Source: an uncultured Candidatus Saccharibacteria bacterium | Lineage (GTDB): Bacteria > Patescibacteriota > Saccharimonadia > Saccharimonadales > Saccharimonadaceae | Assembly: GCA_927910745.1 (NCBI GenBank) | Contig: CAKMNX010000014.1 | Span: 21,058 to 85,057 of the forward strand | DNA: 64,000 nt | Direction: 5' to 3' | Shown here: in pieces, positions 55,989 to 63,479 of the stretch | How positions within the stretch are numbered: the first letter of the stretch is position 1 | Layout: each line of letters starts with the position of its first letter | Made by a program: the position numbers and the translations under genes | Notes under the pieces: model-generated | The model's input: the letters and a program-made list of their open reading frames with translations, nothing else | Databases searched by the model: none | Told to the model about the DNA's origin: nothing

Positions 55989-56503
55989 TGGTGGTTGCTC
56001 GTGATGGTTATCGTTACTGTTGGTGCGCGTTCTAGCCGGTAGTAGAGGAAGAAGCGGCTACACTCTTGACTGGTGGTGACGCAGAGCGAACCATCGCGGG
56101 CGCGTGGCTCGTAGACGAAGCGGTCAATCGATGCACTATCTTTGCTAATACCATTGCTTGGCGACTGGACAAAGAGCGCTTGCTGACCACTGCGTGATGG
56201 GTATTGATAGCTATCCTCAGATAGTCCAGGGAGGATATGGCGAATTGCCGTGCCATTAAGTGAAGTCAAAAACTGCTCGGCCGACGGATAGCGGTGCCCC
56301 TGCTCACCCGACGTGCCAGTCGCATCCCCGTTGTAGAAAGACTCAAGGCTGCGTGCTACTGTCTCAACAGTGGTTGTGCGAGCAGTGTCGCGCGAAGAAC
56401 GCTGCGTATTATTGAGCGTCACCACACCCAGCACCAGCAGCACCAGCATGATTGCCAGCACAATAATAATTTCCACGATTGTATACCCGCGTCGTACCCT
56501 CAT
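55985..56503 (-). CDS. Minor pilin/pseudopilin-like protein
   Basis: 172 residues. MRVRRGYTIVEIIIVLAIML is a prepilin signal with G-Y replacing G-F. The head has YPSAEQFLTSLNGTA and a C-terminal Cys pair (SLCVTTSQECSRF). First gene of the three-gene operon; its product may prime pilus assembly. Confidence 0.85.
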   Translation of the reverse strand: MRVRRGYTIVEIIIVLAIMLVLLVLGVVTLNNTQRSSRDTARTTTVETVARSLESFYNGDATGTSGEQGHRYPSAEQFLTSLNGTAIRHILPGLSEDSYQYPSRSGQQALFVQSPSNGISKDSASIDRFVYEPRARDGSLCVTTSQECSRFFLYYRLERAPTVTITITSNHQ

Positions 56504-56849
56504 GCAATTAGCATAAGGGTTTTGAGGTAAAAGTGCAAGAGGTGAGAAGTCGAATCGAGGTGATTATGGCTTGCTTTGCTTCGACTACGCCCCATATGCG
56601 CTCCATAGGTTATCAAATAGGGGAGCAATAAGAAAAGAATTCTCTAGTAGGACGAAATGAACTTCGTGCTCGTCCGATAGGAAAGAAGATATAAAGCCGG
56701 CCGAGAATAAGCAAAAAGTAGTGAGATATAGATACTCAAAAATATATAGTCAATTTTACTTTCTTGACTATGTATGTAACGCAAAAATTATTGATGAACA
56801 AGGGTAAAAAGACAAAGATATCTACAGGTACTGTATGTTATTTGACTCG
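56504..56849. other. Non-coding stretch between the pilin operon and murB
   Basis: About 345 bp, AT-rich toward the murB end, no ORF or hairpin that I can support. Confidence 0.35.
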
Positions 56850-57878
56850 TCACGCCGCTGGCATTTCTAGCGGTTCTTGCACAATGGTGATGCCAAATTT
56901 TTCCTCCACTGAGCGAATAATTTCCTCACGAGCGATAGCAAGATCGCGGTAGCTGGTAGCCGATTGATTAATGAGCACGACTGCATTCTTATCGTGTACC
57001 TTCATGCCGTGGAGAACGCTGCCTCTGAGCCCCGCTTGCTCAATGAGCCAGCCCGATGGCACCTTGACGCGCCCATCGGGCAGGGCATAGTGCGGCACCG
57101 TGGGGTAGCGCTGCTGGAGCTGAGCAAATACCTCGCTGGAAATAATCGCGTTTTTGAAGAACGATCCAGTATTGGGGAGCTTGGCAGGGTCGGGTAGCTT
57201 ATTAGCGCGGATCATCATGACGGCCTGGCGAATGTCTTGCGGGGTAGGCTCTGCTATAGCGTGGGAGGTGAGATAATCTTGAACGGCTTGGTAGAAGGGT
57301 GGCTGTGGTAAACCCTTGCGCAGGCGGAGCGTTATGCTTGTGATGATATATCGCCCCATCTCGCGGTCCCGGAAAATGCTGTGCCGGTACGAAAACTCGC
57401 AGTCGGCGGCGCTCAGCACCACAAATCGCTCTTGCTGGCGATCATATGCCTCGAGCGAGACGAGTGTGTCGGCAATCTCCTGCCCATATGCACCAACATT
57501 CTGCACTGGCGCAGCGCCTGCTGTACCTGGGATAGCCGATAGCGCCTCAATGCCACTCAGGCCACTAGCTACTGTCTTGGCCACAACAGTATCGAGAACT
57601 TCTCCTGCACCAACAGTAATCGTCGTCGACTCATCATCCTCAGCAATGACCGAGAAGCCTGGAATACGGTTGCGCGCCACAATACCAGCAAAGCCGCTGT
57701 CTTGGGCTAGAGTGTTGCTCCCGCCACCAAGAACAAAGAGTTCAGCCTGCTGTTGGCGGGCCATCGTGCACGCCGCCACGACATCATCGTTGGTATAGAG
57801 GTCGACCATAGTATGGGCGTTGCCGCCAAGCTGCATCGTCAAATATGGTTTGAGTGAAACGTCAGTACGAATATCCAT
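56850..57878 (-). CDS. murB: UDP-N-acetylenolpyruvoylglucosamine reductase
   Basis: 342 residues, FAD-dependent, completing UDP-MurNAc. FAD-binding PCMH domain: FVLGGGSNTLAQDSGFAGIV, then GLSGIEALSAIPGTAGAAPV and QNVGAYGQEIADT. FSYRHSIFRD contains the type I MurB Tyr/Arg loop; NTGSFFKNAIIS holds the proton-donor Ser; the C-terminal GWLIEQAGLRG is present. The ATG at 57878 is exactly 6 nt after TATATT (57890-57885). Confidence 0.96.
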   Translation of the reverse strand: MDIRTDVSLKPYLTMQLGGNAHTMVDLYTNDDVVAACTMARQQQAELFVLGGGSNTLAQDSGFAGIVARNRIPGFSVIAEDDESTTITVGAGEVLDTVVAKTVASGLSGIEALSAIPGTAGAAPVQNVGAYGQEIADTLVSLEAYDRQQERFVVLSAADCEFSYRHSIFRDREMGRYIITSITLRLRKGLPQPPFYQAVQDYLTSHAIAEPTPQDIRQAVMMIRANKLPDPAKLPNTGSFFKNAIISSEVFAQLQQRYPTVPHYALPDGRVKVPSGWLIEQAGLRGSVLHGMKVHDKNAVVLINQSATSYRDLAIAREEIIRSVEEKFGITIVQEPLEMPAA

Positions 57879-58056
57879 AGGTATAATATATCACTCATGA
57901 TATATATCTGCAAGGTGTGTCGACCTGAGCCTAGATAATATCAAGGTTACACCACACTAGGCGAGGATATACCGCAAGCACATGCATACAGTACAGATGT
58001 TTAGGTATTAATAATAACAAGCCTGCGAGTACTGCTGACTCTTATGGAGTCTAATG

Positions 58057-58887
58057 CTACTCTTCTCTCGACTCAATCGTTGCCTGTGCCGCTTGGATAA
58101 CGTGGTCGATCATTACGGCGATAGTGAGAGGGCCAACGCCGCCTTTTTCTGGGGTGAGAGTGACATCACTGCGCTCGCGCACGCTTGGATCAACATCGCC
58201 AACGATAACACCGCCTTCGCTTGCTGTGCCAGCATCGACGACCACTGCACCTGTTTTGACCATATCCGCTGTAATGAGATGGGGCTGGCCAGTAGCTGTG
58301 ACGATGACGTCACTTGCAGCGATGATCTCTGTGGTATTAGGCGTTTGGCGGTCGCACACTGTTACCGTCAAGCCACGGTCGCGCCACAGCCGCTCCAGTG
58401 GTGCGCCTACTAACCGCCCTCGCCCGATGATGGCGAGCTGCTTATTATCGAGGCTAATGTTGTAGCCCGCTAGTAGCCAATCGATTGCTTGCGCTGTTGC
58501 TGGCGTATAGGTAGCTTGTGGGCCACTCAACCCATCGACGTCCTTGGCGGCAGAGATGCGCTGCACGATGGCATCTGTTTGTGATGGGTCGTTGAGCGGC
58601 AATTGGACAATAATACCATGGATGTGGGGGTCGTTGTTTGCTCGGTCGATCACGCCCGGCATATCTGTCTCGGCGGTTGGCGCTACCTCTGTCTCAACGA
58701 GGATATCAGCAGCATAGGCTTGCTTGTAGCGCACGTAGGCATTGATTGGCCCCGATGCGTTAAGCGGAGTGATAATGAGCAGCTTGGGGGTGATGCCATG
58801 CGCTTGGCGTAGGTGGCGTACTTGGCGGGCTTGGCGCTGCTTGATGAAACTTGCGAGCTCGCGGCCGTTGAGTGATGAAGTAGGCAT
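58057..58887 (-). CDS. folD: Bifunctional methylene-THF dehydrogenase/methenyl-THF cyclohydrolase
   Basis: 276 residues. The conserved YVRYKQAYAADI supplies the Tyr-x-x-x-Lys catalytic motif. IIVQLPLNDP, the dinucleotide motif AIIGRGRLVGAPLERLW (S of GRSxxVG replaced by G) and DVDPSVRERSDVTLTPEKGG then VGPLTIAVMIDH are typical. Links with GlyA in one-carbon supply for fMet-tRNA and thymidylate. AAAGGA precedes the start. Confidence 0.96.
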   Translation of the reverse strand: MPTSSLNGRELASFIKQRQARQVRHLRQAHGITPKLLIITPLNASGPINAYVRYKQAYAADILVETEVAPTAETDMPGVIDRANNDPHIHGIIVQLPLNDPSQTDAIVQRISAAKDVDGLSGPQATYTPATAQAIDWLLAGYNISLDNKQLAIIGRGRLVGAPLERLWRDRGLTVTVCDRQTPNTTEIIAASDVIVTATGQPHLITADMVKTGAVVVDAGTASEGGVIVGDVDPSVRERSDVTLTPEKGGVGPLTIAVMIDHVIQAAQATIESREE

Positions 58888-58948
58888 AAGGCGTAATCCT
58901 TTCGTAAATATATGGTTAACACTAGTGATAGGTATCTCTATAGCAAAC

Positions 58949-58972
58949 AGTCCTCTGGCAATACCGAGGACT
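58949..58972 (-). terminator. Hairpin downstream of tRNA-Lys
   Basis: AGTCCTC/GAGGACT stem on the minus strand, 10-nt loop, weak T-tract (GTTTG). Confidence 0.55.
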
Positions 58973-58980
58973 ACATACTA

Positions 58981-59057
58981 TGGAGGGCCAGGAGGGGCTC
59001 GAACCCTCGACACCCTGCTTAAGAGGCAGGTGCTCTAACCAGCTGAGCTACTGGCCC
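58981..59057 (-). tRNA. tRNA-Lys (CTT)
   Basis: Acceptor GGGCCAG/CTGGCCC, anticodon stem CCTGC/GCAGG with loop CTCTTAA, T-loop TTCGAGC, encoded CCA, discriminator T. Confidence 0.93.
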
Positions 59058-59233
59058 ATGTTGTGTCTGCACTACCCGTGCAAAGCCTTTTTACTATAGC
59101 GGATAGCCTGGGGTTCTGTCAAGAGGCGGCGAGGTGAATTAAAAGGCTCTCTTATTGCACTGCTCGCGCTTGCTTGTCTTTTTGCCAAAAACGCATTACC
59201 ATGGAGCGAGAGAGTTTAATCGGGAGAATAGCA

Positions 59234-59773
59234 ATGGCAAACGAACAACCTACAGCACAACCAACACCATCAACTGAGGCAGCACCGCACACAGCTCCAG
59301 CTGCCAGCCAACCAGCAGTACCATCCGCTGCGCCTGCGCCGGTTGATACTTCACCGCGCAACTACTTGGCGGTTGTCGCTCTCGCTGCGTTTATGGGGCA
59401 GTACGGCTTGGCTCGTTGGTATCGTGGTGATGAGCTGGGCAAGATCCGCTTTTGGGTTGCAGTGGGCTGTACGGTAACATCGGTTGTGCCGTATGTTAAT
59501 ATCGTTTCACTGTTGGGGTTGTTTGTCCTATCTGTCTGGGGTATCGTCGACTTCTTCTTGCTGACGAATACCACAGCAGATGCAAACGGCACGCCATATG
59601 TTGCGACCGAGCGCGACAAAACGTGGGCGCAGGGGCTTAAGATCGCCTATATTGTTGGCCTTGTCTTAGCAGCAGTGGCGATTGTTGTCTTCTTGATCTT
59701 GCTGGCGGCCGGGGTAATCATGTGGCAAACAACAAGCACAACGGGACCTATGCGGTCGTCAATGTACTACTAG
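59234..59773 (+). CDS. TM2-domain-like membrane protein with Pro/Ala-rich N terminus
   Basis: 179 residues from the ATG at 59234 (GGGAG 12 nt upstream). The first ~45 residues are Ala/Pro/Thr-rich and disordered. Then come an AFMGQYGLARWYRGDELGKI segment characteristic of TM2 domains and three TM helices, the last ~145-165. TM2 proteins have no settled biochemical role. Confidence 0.8.
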   Translation: MANEQPTAQPTPSTEAAPHTAPAASQPAVPSAAPAPVDTSPRNYLAVVALAAFMGQYGLARWYRGDELGKIRFWVAVGCTVTSVVPYVNIVSLLGLFVLSVWGIVDFFLLTNTTADANGTPYVATERDKTWAQGLKIAYIVGLVLAAVAIVVFLILLAAGVIMWQTTSTTGPMRSSMYY

Positions 59774-59804
59774 TCGTTATTGTGTATGGCAGTAGTGCAG
59801 CAAA

Positions 59805-59835
59805 AAAAGGGGTCAGCAGTGTGCCAACCCCTTTT
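59805..59835 (+). terminator. Terminator after the TM2 gene
   Basis: AAAAGGGGT/ACCCCTTTT stem with a 13-nt loop. Confidence 0.75.
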
Positions 59836-59868
59836 ATATTGGTAAGTTGTAGCATAAATCATGCCATA

Positions 59869-59893
59869 TAAATAAACCCAGAGCAACCTGGGT
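59869..59893 (-). terminator. Terminator downstream of tRNA-Arg(TCG)
   Basis: Minus-strand ACCCAG/CTGGGT stem, 6-nt loop, followed by TTATTTATA. Confidence 0.7.
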
Positions 59894-59909
59894 AATATTA
59901 GAACAAAGT

Positions 59910-59986
59910 TGGTACACCCGGCAGGATTCGAACCTGCGACCACTTGGTTCGAAGCCAAGTACTCTAATCCGCTGAGCTACGGGTGC
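59910..59986 (-). tRNA. tRNA-Arg (TCG)
   Basis: Acceptor GCACCCG/CGGGTGT (G1-T72 wobble, as in tRNA-Arg(CCG)), anticodon stem CTTGG/CCAAG with loop CTTCGAA, T-loop TTCGAAT, encoded CCA. Confidence 0.93.
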
Positions 59987-60112
59987 GTGCTGCCTCTATT
60001 GTACCACCACTGGCGTGAGATACCAAACTGTCTGCCTGAGAAGACACTCTAGGGAGTGGCGAGACTGAGGGGTTGGATGGTATTATATAAAAATAAGAAC
60101 GAGGAGTTTGGG

Positions 60113-60658
60113 ATGTATAAAGAATACAAAATAGATTGGGCACAATTACGCGCAAGAAAAGATAGCAGCATCCTTCCCGCAGCAATCTGGCATGTACTCC
60201 ATGCTCAATCAGAAGATACCAGCACAGATGAAGTGTACTGGACAATTGAGAACAATGCATTATTCAATCGCGAACTATATGAAGCAACCGAACCAGTCAC
60301 GACTGTCATTACCCATGAAATACACGTCGGCAATTACACGACCATCGGTCTTCGTTATGGCCTCGATCTCCTCGTTGAAATCGCCTGCGGCTGGTCAGCA
60401 CCATCAGAAAAAGAACGCGGCAATGCCGACCTAGCCGACCGCTGCCGAGAGAAGATCCGCGCCATCATGCCAGACCTCTACCGACTTGCCGAGACACATA
60501 CTGACCAACGTGTCCTACAGGGGATAGTCGATCTGACGGACGAGCTCGAACCCAGCAAGCAGCAGCGAGCAAAAATACTGTCGATTGTGGAGCCAAAAGC
60601 TTACGATGAGCGACTTATTAGGATGGCTTTGCGAGATTTGAAAAGATCGTTGAGATGA
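60113..60658 (+). CDS. Hypothetical protein
   Basis: 181 residues from the ATG at 60113 with GAGGAG 8 nt upstream. Soluble: an N-terminal WAQLRARKDSSILPAAIWHV, then VYWTIENNALFNRELYEATE, and a helical C-terminal half (NADLADRCREKIRAIMPDLY) ending RMALRDLKRSLR. The first ~60 codons are more AT-rich than the flanking genes, hinting at later acquisition. No family recognised. Confidence 0.6.
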   Translation: MYKEYKIDWAQLRARKDSSILPAAIWHVLHAQSEDTSTDEVYWTIENNALFNRELYEATEPVTTVITHEIHVGNYTTIGLRYGLDLLVEIACGWSAPSEKERGNADLADRCREKIRAIMPDLYRLAETHTDQRVLQGIVDLTDELEPSKQQRAKILSIVEPKAYDERLIRMALRDLKRSLR

Positions 60659-60770
60659 CTCTTAGATTGTGTAAGCAATAATTTGATATATCCTATAGTA
60701 ATAGGCGCTAAAGAGAGTGGTATGGCCTGGGGTAGAGTCGCTCTCGTATTGTTAGTAGTTGATAAACAAC

Positions 60771-61169
60771 CTACCCGTATATATTAGTAACGGCTATCCC
60801 ACGCTCCGCCAAAGCCTCCTCCACTCGCTTAACGACTTGGCTGGGGGTGAGCTCGGCTTTGACGATATAGCTGTGGACGCCGAGGTGCTGGAGCTTTTTG
60901 GGTGCTTCTTCGTGACCAAGGTTGGTGAGGATGATAACAGGGATGGCCTTACCCCATGAGTAAGCGCGGATGTGCTCGAGTGTGTCGGCGCCATTGAGAT
61001 GAGGCATTTGGAGGTCGAGAAGGATGATATCGGGGTGAGTTCGTTGCACGAGCATGATGCCGGCTTTGCCATCGCCTGCAACTTCCACCGCAAAGCCAGC
61101 CGCTTCGAACTTCATGCGGTACATTTGGCTGATGGTTTGGTCGTCTTCGATGATGGCAATTTTAACCAT
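60771..61169 (-). CDS. Stand-alone response-regulator receiver protein
   Basis: 132 residues, one CheY-like receiver and no output domain. Acidic pocket IAIIEDDQTISQ, phospho-acceptor IILLDLQMPHLNG, conserved Thr in VIILTNLGHEEAPKK, Lys in HSYIVKAELTP. The ATG at 61169 is 7 nt after TATTAT (61182-61177). Divergent from the histidine kinase gene, its probable partner. Output must be by protein-protein contact. Confidence 0.9.
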   Translation of the reverse strand: MVKIAIIEDDQTISQMYRMKFEAAGFAVEVAGDGKAGIMLVQRTHPDIILLDLQMPHLNGADTLEHIRAYSWGKAIPVIILTNLGHEEAPKKLQHLGVHSYIVKAELTPSQVVKRVEEALAERGIAVTNIYG

Positions 61170-61175
61170 TTGCTT

Positions 61176-61182
61176 TATAATA
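61176..61182. promoter_or_regulatory. Nested bidirectional -10 element between response regulator and kinase
   Basis: TATAATA: the plus strand reads TATAAT (61176-61181) 12 nt before the kinase ATG, and the minus strand reads TATTAT (61182-61177) 7 nt before the regulator ATG. One 7-bp site apparently serves both directions. Confidence 0.65.
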
Positions 61183-61193
61183 GCAGGTGTAGC

Positions 61194-62462
61194 ATGAAAA
61201 TGGAACAAAATCACCCAAAATCAAGCACGGCGCCTATATCAGCTAAACCACTGGTAGCACTAGGTAGCGCGCTGGCCACTGCAACCGACTTTGCAGAGGT
61301 GGTAGCAGCGGTACGTACGGCGTTGGAGGCGGTTGCCCAGCCAGCCTGGTGCGGGGTGATGGTGACGGTGGATGGAGCGCCGCCGCTGATTGACTTGCCA
61401 GATGAATGCGTTACCTCTGTCGATGTACTCTTGCCACTGTGTGAAGAAGCAACGGCTCGCACAATGACCGCCATGCTACCCAAGCGCCACGCACTTCGTC
61501 GTTACGACATTGCTGTAGTGCTGCGGCTGGTGTGGCAGGGCAATCACTGTGGATATATCGTGCTGGGCCCGCCAGCTGAGCGAGCTACTTATACTACTGC
61601 GCAGCGAGCTACTCTTGCAATGATAGCCCAGCAATGCGCAGTGACGCTGATGGCGCAGCAGTGCCACAATACCACACAGCAATTCCAGCAGCAACTCACC
61701 CAAGCGGTAGACCACGCAACGCGCCAACTGCGCGCCTCTAACCGCCGCCTGCGTGAGCTTGATGCCGCGAAGGATGAGTTCGTCAGTATGGCGAGCCACC
61801 AGCTGCGTACACCGCTCACTAGTGTGAAGGGCTATATATCGATGGTGCTGGAGGGTGACGCTGGTGAGATTAATGCCATGCAGCGCACCTTCCTTACTGA
61901 GGCCTTTACGAGTAGCGAGCGAATGGTGCAGCTGATTGGCAACTTCCTCAATGTGTCGCGCATCCGCACTGGCAACTTCACAATCGACTTCCATCCAGGC
62001 GATGTTACCGCGCTGGTGGCAGAGAGCATTGAGTCTATTCAGCTCATCGCCGAGCGCCACCATTTGCGGGTGGACTATCGACCGCGTGGGGTTATCCCGC
62101 CTCTGCTAATCGATGAAAATAAGCTCCGGCAAGTCATCGTTAATTATATTGATAATGCTATTTACTACTCGCCTGGTGCTGATGTTATTACAGTGCGACT
62201 CTACCCCAAGGATGGCTGGGTGGTGTGCACGGTGCAAGATCATGGCATTGGGGTGCCGCAGGGCGAGCAGCGCAAGATCTTTACGAAATTCTTCCGGGCG
62301 CACAATGCCCAGCTGCAGCGGCCCGATGGCACGGGGATTGGGCTATTCTTGGCAAAGAAGATCGTGCAGGGGCACCATGGTGAGCTGATCTTTCATTCGC
62401 GGGAGGGGCAGGGGAGCACCTTTGGCTTCCGTCTGCCGATCGATCGCCTCACGCCGCGCTAG
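61194..62462 (+). CDS. Soluble sensor histidine kinase
   Basis: 422 residues. The N-terminal ~150 form a GAF-like sensor (AEVVAAVRTALEAV ... YIVLGPPAERATYTTAQRAT). A helical linker follows, then the H-box FVSMASHQLRTPLTSVKGYI, N-box VIVNYIDNAIYYSPG, G1 VQDHGIGVPQGEQRKIFTKF and G2 GTGIGLFLAKKIVQG. No TM helix is visible, so it should sense a cytoplasmic or freely diffusing signal. The ATG at 61194 is the best start; 61200 is possible. Confidence 0.92.
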   Translation: MKMEQNHPKSSTAPISAKPLVALGSALATATDFAEVVAAVRTALEAVAQPAWCGVMVTVDGAPPLIDLPDECVTSVDVLLPLCEEATARTMTAMLPKRHALRRYDIAVVLRLVWQGNHCGYIVLGPPAERATYTTAQRATLAMIAQQCAVTLMAQQCHNTTQQFQQQLTQAVDHATRQLRASNRRLRELDAAKDEFVSMASHQLRTPLTSVKGYISMVLEGDAGEINAMQRTFLTEAFTSSERMVQLIGNFLNVSRIRTGNFTIDFHPGDVTALVAESIESIQLIAERHHLRVDYRPRGVIPPLLIDENKLRQVIVNYIDNAIYYSPGADVITVRLYPKDGWVVCTVQDHGIGVPQGEQRKIFTKFFRAHNAQLQRPDGTGIGLFLAKKIVQGHHGELIFHSREGQGSTFGFRLPIDRLTPR

Positions 62463-62477
62463 GGCACACCACCAAAC

Positions 62478-62712
62478 GAAAATCACTCCCCGCACGGGAA
62501 GTGAAAATCGCACATCTCCTGGGCTGGGTAAGACGCCCAAGGAGTCCTCCTTTGCTTGGCACCTCTCGCACGGGTGCCAAACATGTAAAATTGCACAAGT
62601 ATAGCCTATGGCAAACTCCCAGTAAATACAGTGTGGGTGCACCGTCGTTGGCTTGCTCTAGCTGTATCGCGTGCTGTTTGTGTTAGTTGTCTCCACCATG
62701 CAAGTGCATGAC
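62478..62712 (-). ncRNA. Candidate structured non-coding RNA
   Basis: About 235 nt without a credible ORF, downstream of a good minus-strand promoter (62747-62719). Successive hairpins: TTGGCACC/GGTGCCAA (62580-62556, 9-nt loop), AAGGAG/CTCCTT (62552-62539), CTTGGGC/GCCCAGG (62541-62518), CACTTCCC/GGGGAGTG (62503-62484), then ATTTTCGTTT. Two stems contain pairs that are G-T on the minus strand but A-C on the plus strand, favouring minus-strand transcription. The second and third hairpins share bases and exclude each other. It does not match the RNase P, tmRNA, SRP or 6S signatures I know. Confidence 0.5.
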
Positions 62713-62718
62713 ACGATC

Positions 62719-62747
62719 AGTTTAGCATCATGATTATGGCGTGTCAA
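62719..62747 (-). promoter_or_regulatory. Promoter of the candidate structured RNA
   Basis: Minus strand TTGACA (62747-62742), 17-nt spacer, TAAACT (62724-62719). Confidence 0.6.
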
Positions 62748-62806
62748 GCCTTTTTTACAACATTATCGCTAGACAAGGGCCGATTTTTTTGCTATAGTGA
62801 CTAGGC

Positions 62807-62881
62807 GGCCTCATCGTCTAGCGGTTAGGACACTGGGTTCTCATCCCAGCAACCCGGGTTCGATTCCCGGTGAGGTCACCA
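62807..62881 (+). tRNA. tRNA-Glu (CTC)
   Basis: Acceptor GGCCTCA/TGAGGTC (one G-T), anticodon stem CTGGG/CCCAG with loop TTCTCAT, T-loop TTCGATT, encoded CCA. Its 3' half is overlapped by the end of a serine-recombinase remnant on the other strand, so it is the probable attachment site. Confidence 0.93.
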
Positions 62882-63479
62882 TCAAGGATTTATCATCCAT
62901 TCGGATACGGAACAGCTCGTTTACCTCTGGTAGCGAGCTGTTTTTGTGAGTTCCAAACTTTATTTCATCATAGGTTGGGACTTTATTGAAGATAGCGGCG
63001 AAAAAGGCGGCTTTTCGCAAGGGATTACAGAGGTCAAGTAGTAGCTCAGGGAGGTGTTCCAAAATATATTTGGTGTATTGCAAGACTTGGTCGAATTCAG
63101 CTTGTAGGTTGGGCTGATTGGCGATTTCTTTGTCTAGTTTTGCTAGCTCATTTTCGGCGCTAATAATATCCTCTTCCAAGTACGTAAGCGCCGTTTCGCT
63201 CGTGACAACGCGCATTCTGTCCACGGTCGCCCGAATCTGGTTTTGCAGGCTCTGGCGGTACTCTAGGCGCTGTTGGTTGGCTTCTAGTTGCTTTGCTTGG
63301 CGCTCGCGCCACAGTTCAGCAATAGCAGCGATAATATCATCAACGTACTCCGGCTTTACAGTAATAGTCCGCACAAAATCCTCGAGCGTCTTGTCGAATT
63401 CGGGCTTGGGTACGATCCGGCTATACATAGCCTGAAGTCTTTTAAGGGGCAGCGAATCGTCTCTGATAACGTTAGGCAT
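62841..63479 (-). pseudogene. Large serine recombinase, C-terminal remnant at tRNA-Glu
   Basis: 212 residues. The coiled-coil and tail of a large serine recombinase: ELWRERQAKQLEANQQRLEY, RATVDRMRVVTSETALTYLE, LLDLCNPLRKAAFFAAIFNK and the end ELFRIRMDDKSLMVTSPGIE reading into the tRNA-Glu gene. The catalytic resolvase domain and zinc ribbon are missing. Similarity is only convincing up to ~63405; the first ~22 residues overlap an ammonia-lyase-like reading frame on the other strand. Probably the leftover of an element that integrated at the tRNA 3' end. Confidence 0.72.
62911..62946 (+). terminator. Terminator of tRNA-Glu
   Basis: AACAGCTCG/CGAGCTGTT stem then TTTG. It lies inside the minus-strand recombinase remnant. 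Confidence 0.75.

Noticed and set aside
62343..62642. A minus-strand ORF over the end of the histidine kinase gene and the candidate RNA
   Set aside because: Half of it is the shadow of the kinase G2 region, and the rest covers hairpins; its codon usage is poor.
62478..62712. RNase P RNA, tmRNA, SRP RNA or 6S RNA
   Set aside because: The GAGGAAAGTCC, tag-peptide, tetraloop/GGAAGC and 6S bubble signatures were looked for and not found on either strand.
63363..63410. Further 5' extension of the ammonia-lyase frame
   Set aside because: The frame stays open but its residues (PHKILERLVEFGLG) no longer match the family, while the minus strand matches recombinase. The junction is placed near 63405.
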